DNA of 64,000 nt from Zestomonas insulae (GTDB lineage: Bacteria > Pseudomonadota > Gammaproteobacteria > Pseudomonadales > Pseudomonadaceae): assembly GCF_016901015.1 (NCBI RefSeq), contig NZ_JAFEUP010000006.1, positions 310,001-374,000 on the forward strand. Direction: 5' to 3'. Position 1 is the first letter of the stretch. Every line of letters begins with the position of its first letter. The notes below the pieces were generated by a model. That model did no database searches. It was not told the origin of the DNA and worked only from the letters and a program-made list of their open reading frames with translations. Positions 61,778 through 64,000 of this stretch are shown in pieces. The position numbers and the translations under genes were made by a program.

Positions 61778-64000
<2,223 letters not shown>

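Overview
This is a high-GC window with the hallmarks of a Pseudomonas chromosome. The evidence is an ssrA tmRNA encoding the tag ANDDNYALAA, RlmE, paired 'GTAGGAGCG...CGCTCCTAC' REP-type repeats, and dense collinear operons. The genus call rests on these features and on general codon and GC style; no database search was possible. I see no transposase, integrase, tRNA, CRISPR array or phage gene.

About 57 kb (1-57742) is one very large accessory catabolic region for CoA-thioester beta-oxidation. It encodes four acyl-CoA ligases, eight acyl-CoA dehydrogenases (ACADs), four crotonase-fold proteins, three MaoC/hotdog hydratase genes plus one SDR-MaoC fusion, three stand-alone SDR dehydrogenases, six thiolase-fold proteins, a thioesterase and a DUF35 protein. 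It also has an MFS transporter, a DUF1302/DUF1329 envelope pair plus an orphan DUF1329, and six regulator or accessory genes. Layout: 50-3144 (-) SDR, thiolase, crotonase; 3505-6207 (+) MalT-like LuxR regulator 1; 6515-12833 (+) ACAD, crotonase, thiolase, PimC/PimD-like ACAD pair, MaoC; 13186-14544 (+) orphan DUF1329; 14806-17481 (+) LuxR regulator 2; 17515-18840 (-) MFS carrier; 19308-20036 (+) exported protein of unknown function; 20222-21364 ACAD; 21568-24243 LuxR regulator 3; 24516-33353 (+) two ACADs, SDR-MaoC fusion, Cys-less thiolase homologue, two acyl-CoA ligases; 33548-34231 TetR; 34300-37564 (-) DUF1302 then DUF1329; 37947-43177 (+) thiolase, MaoC-like heterodimer, SDR, DUF2889, DUF1254/DUF1214; 43214-44041 (-) crotonase; 44160-46943 (-) LuxR regulator 4; 47158-57742 (+) a tight ten-gene operon containing a complete beta-oxidation set.

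The genes can be read as an uptake-activation-oxidation system for one or more hydrophobic carboxylic acids. DUF1302 (barrel-like) and DUF1329 proteins would act at the envelope, AMP-forming ligases would make CoA esters, and the ACAD, hydratase, dehydrogenase and thiolase modules would shorten them. Large ATP-binding MalT-type LuxR regulators and a TetR would sense substrate or CoA ester. SCP2-type thiolases, an MFE-2-like fusion, PaaG-like crotonases and PimC/PimD-like ACADs point to branched, alicyclic or isoprenoid/steroid-side-chain-like acyl groups rather than plain fatty acids. No ring hydroxylase, P450, ketosteroid dehydrogenase or ring-cleavage enzyme is present, so the substrate is unresolved.

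From 57747 rightward the content is housekeeping-like: a TrmH-family RNA methyltransferase, a COG2509-type FAD protein, rlmE, ssrA (minus strand), and a membrane sensor histidine kinase that runs off the right edge.
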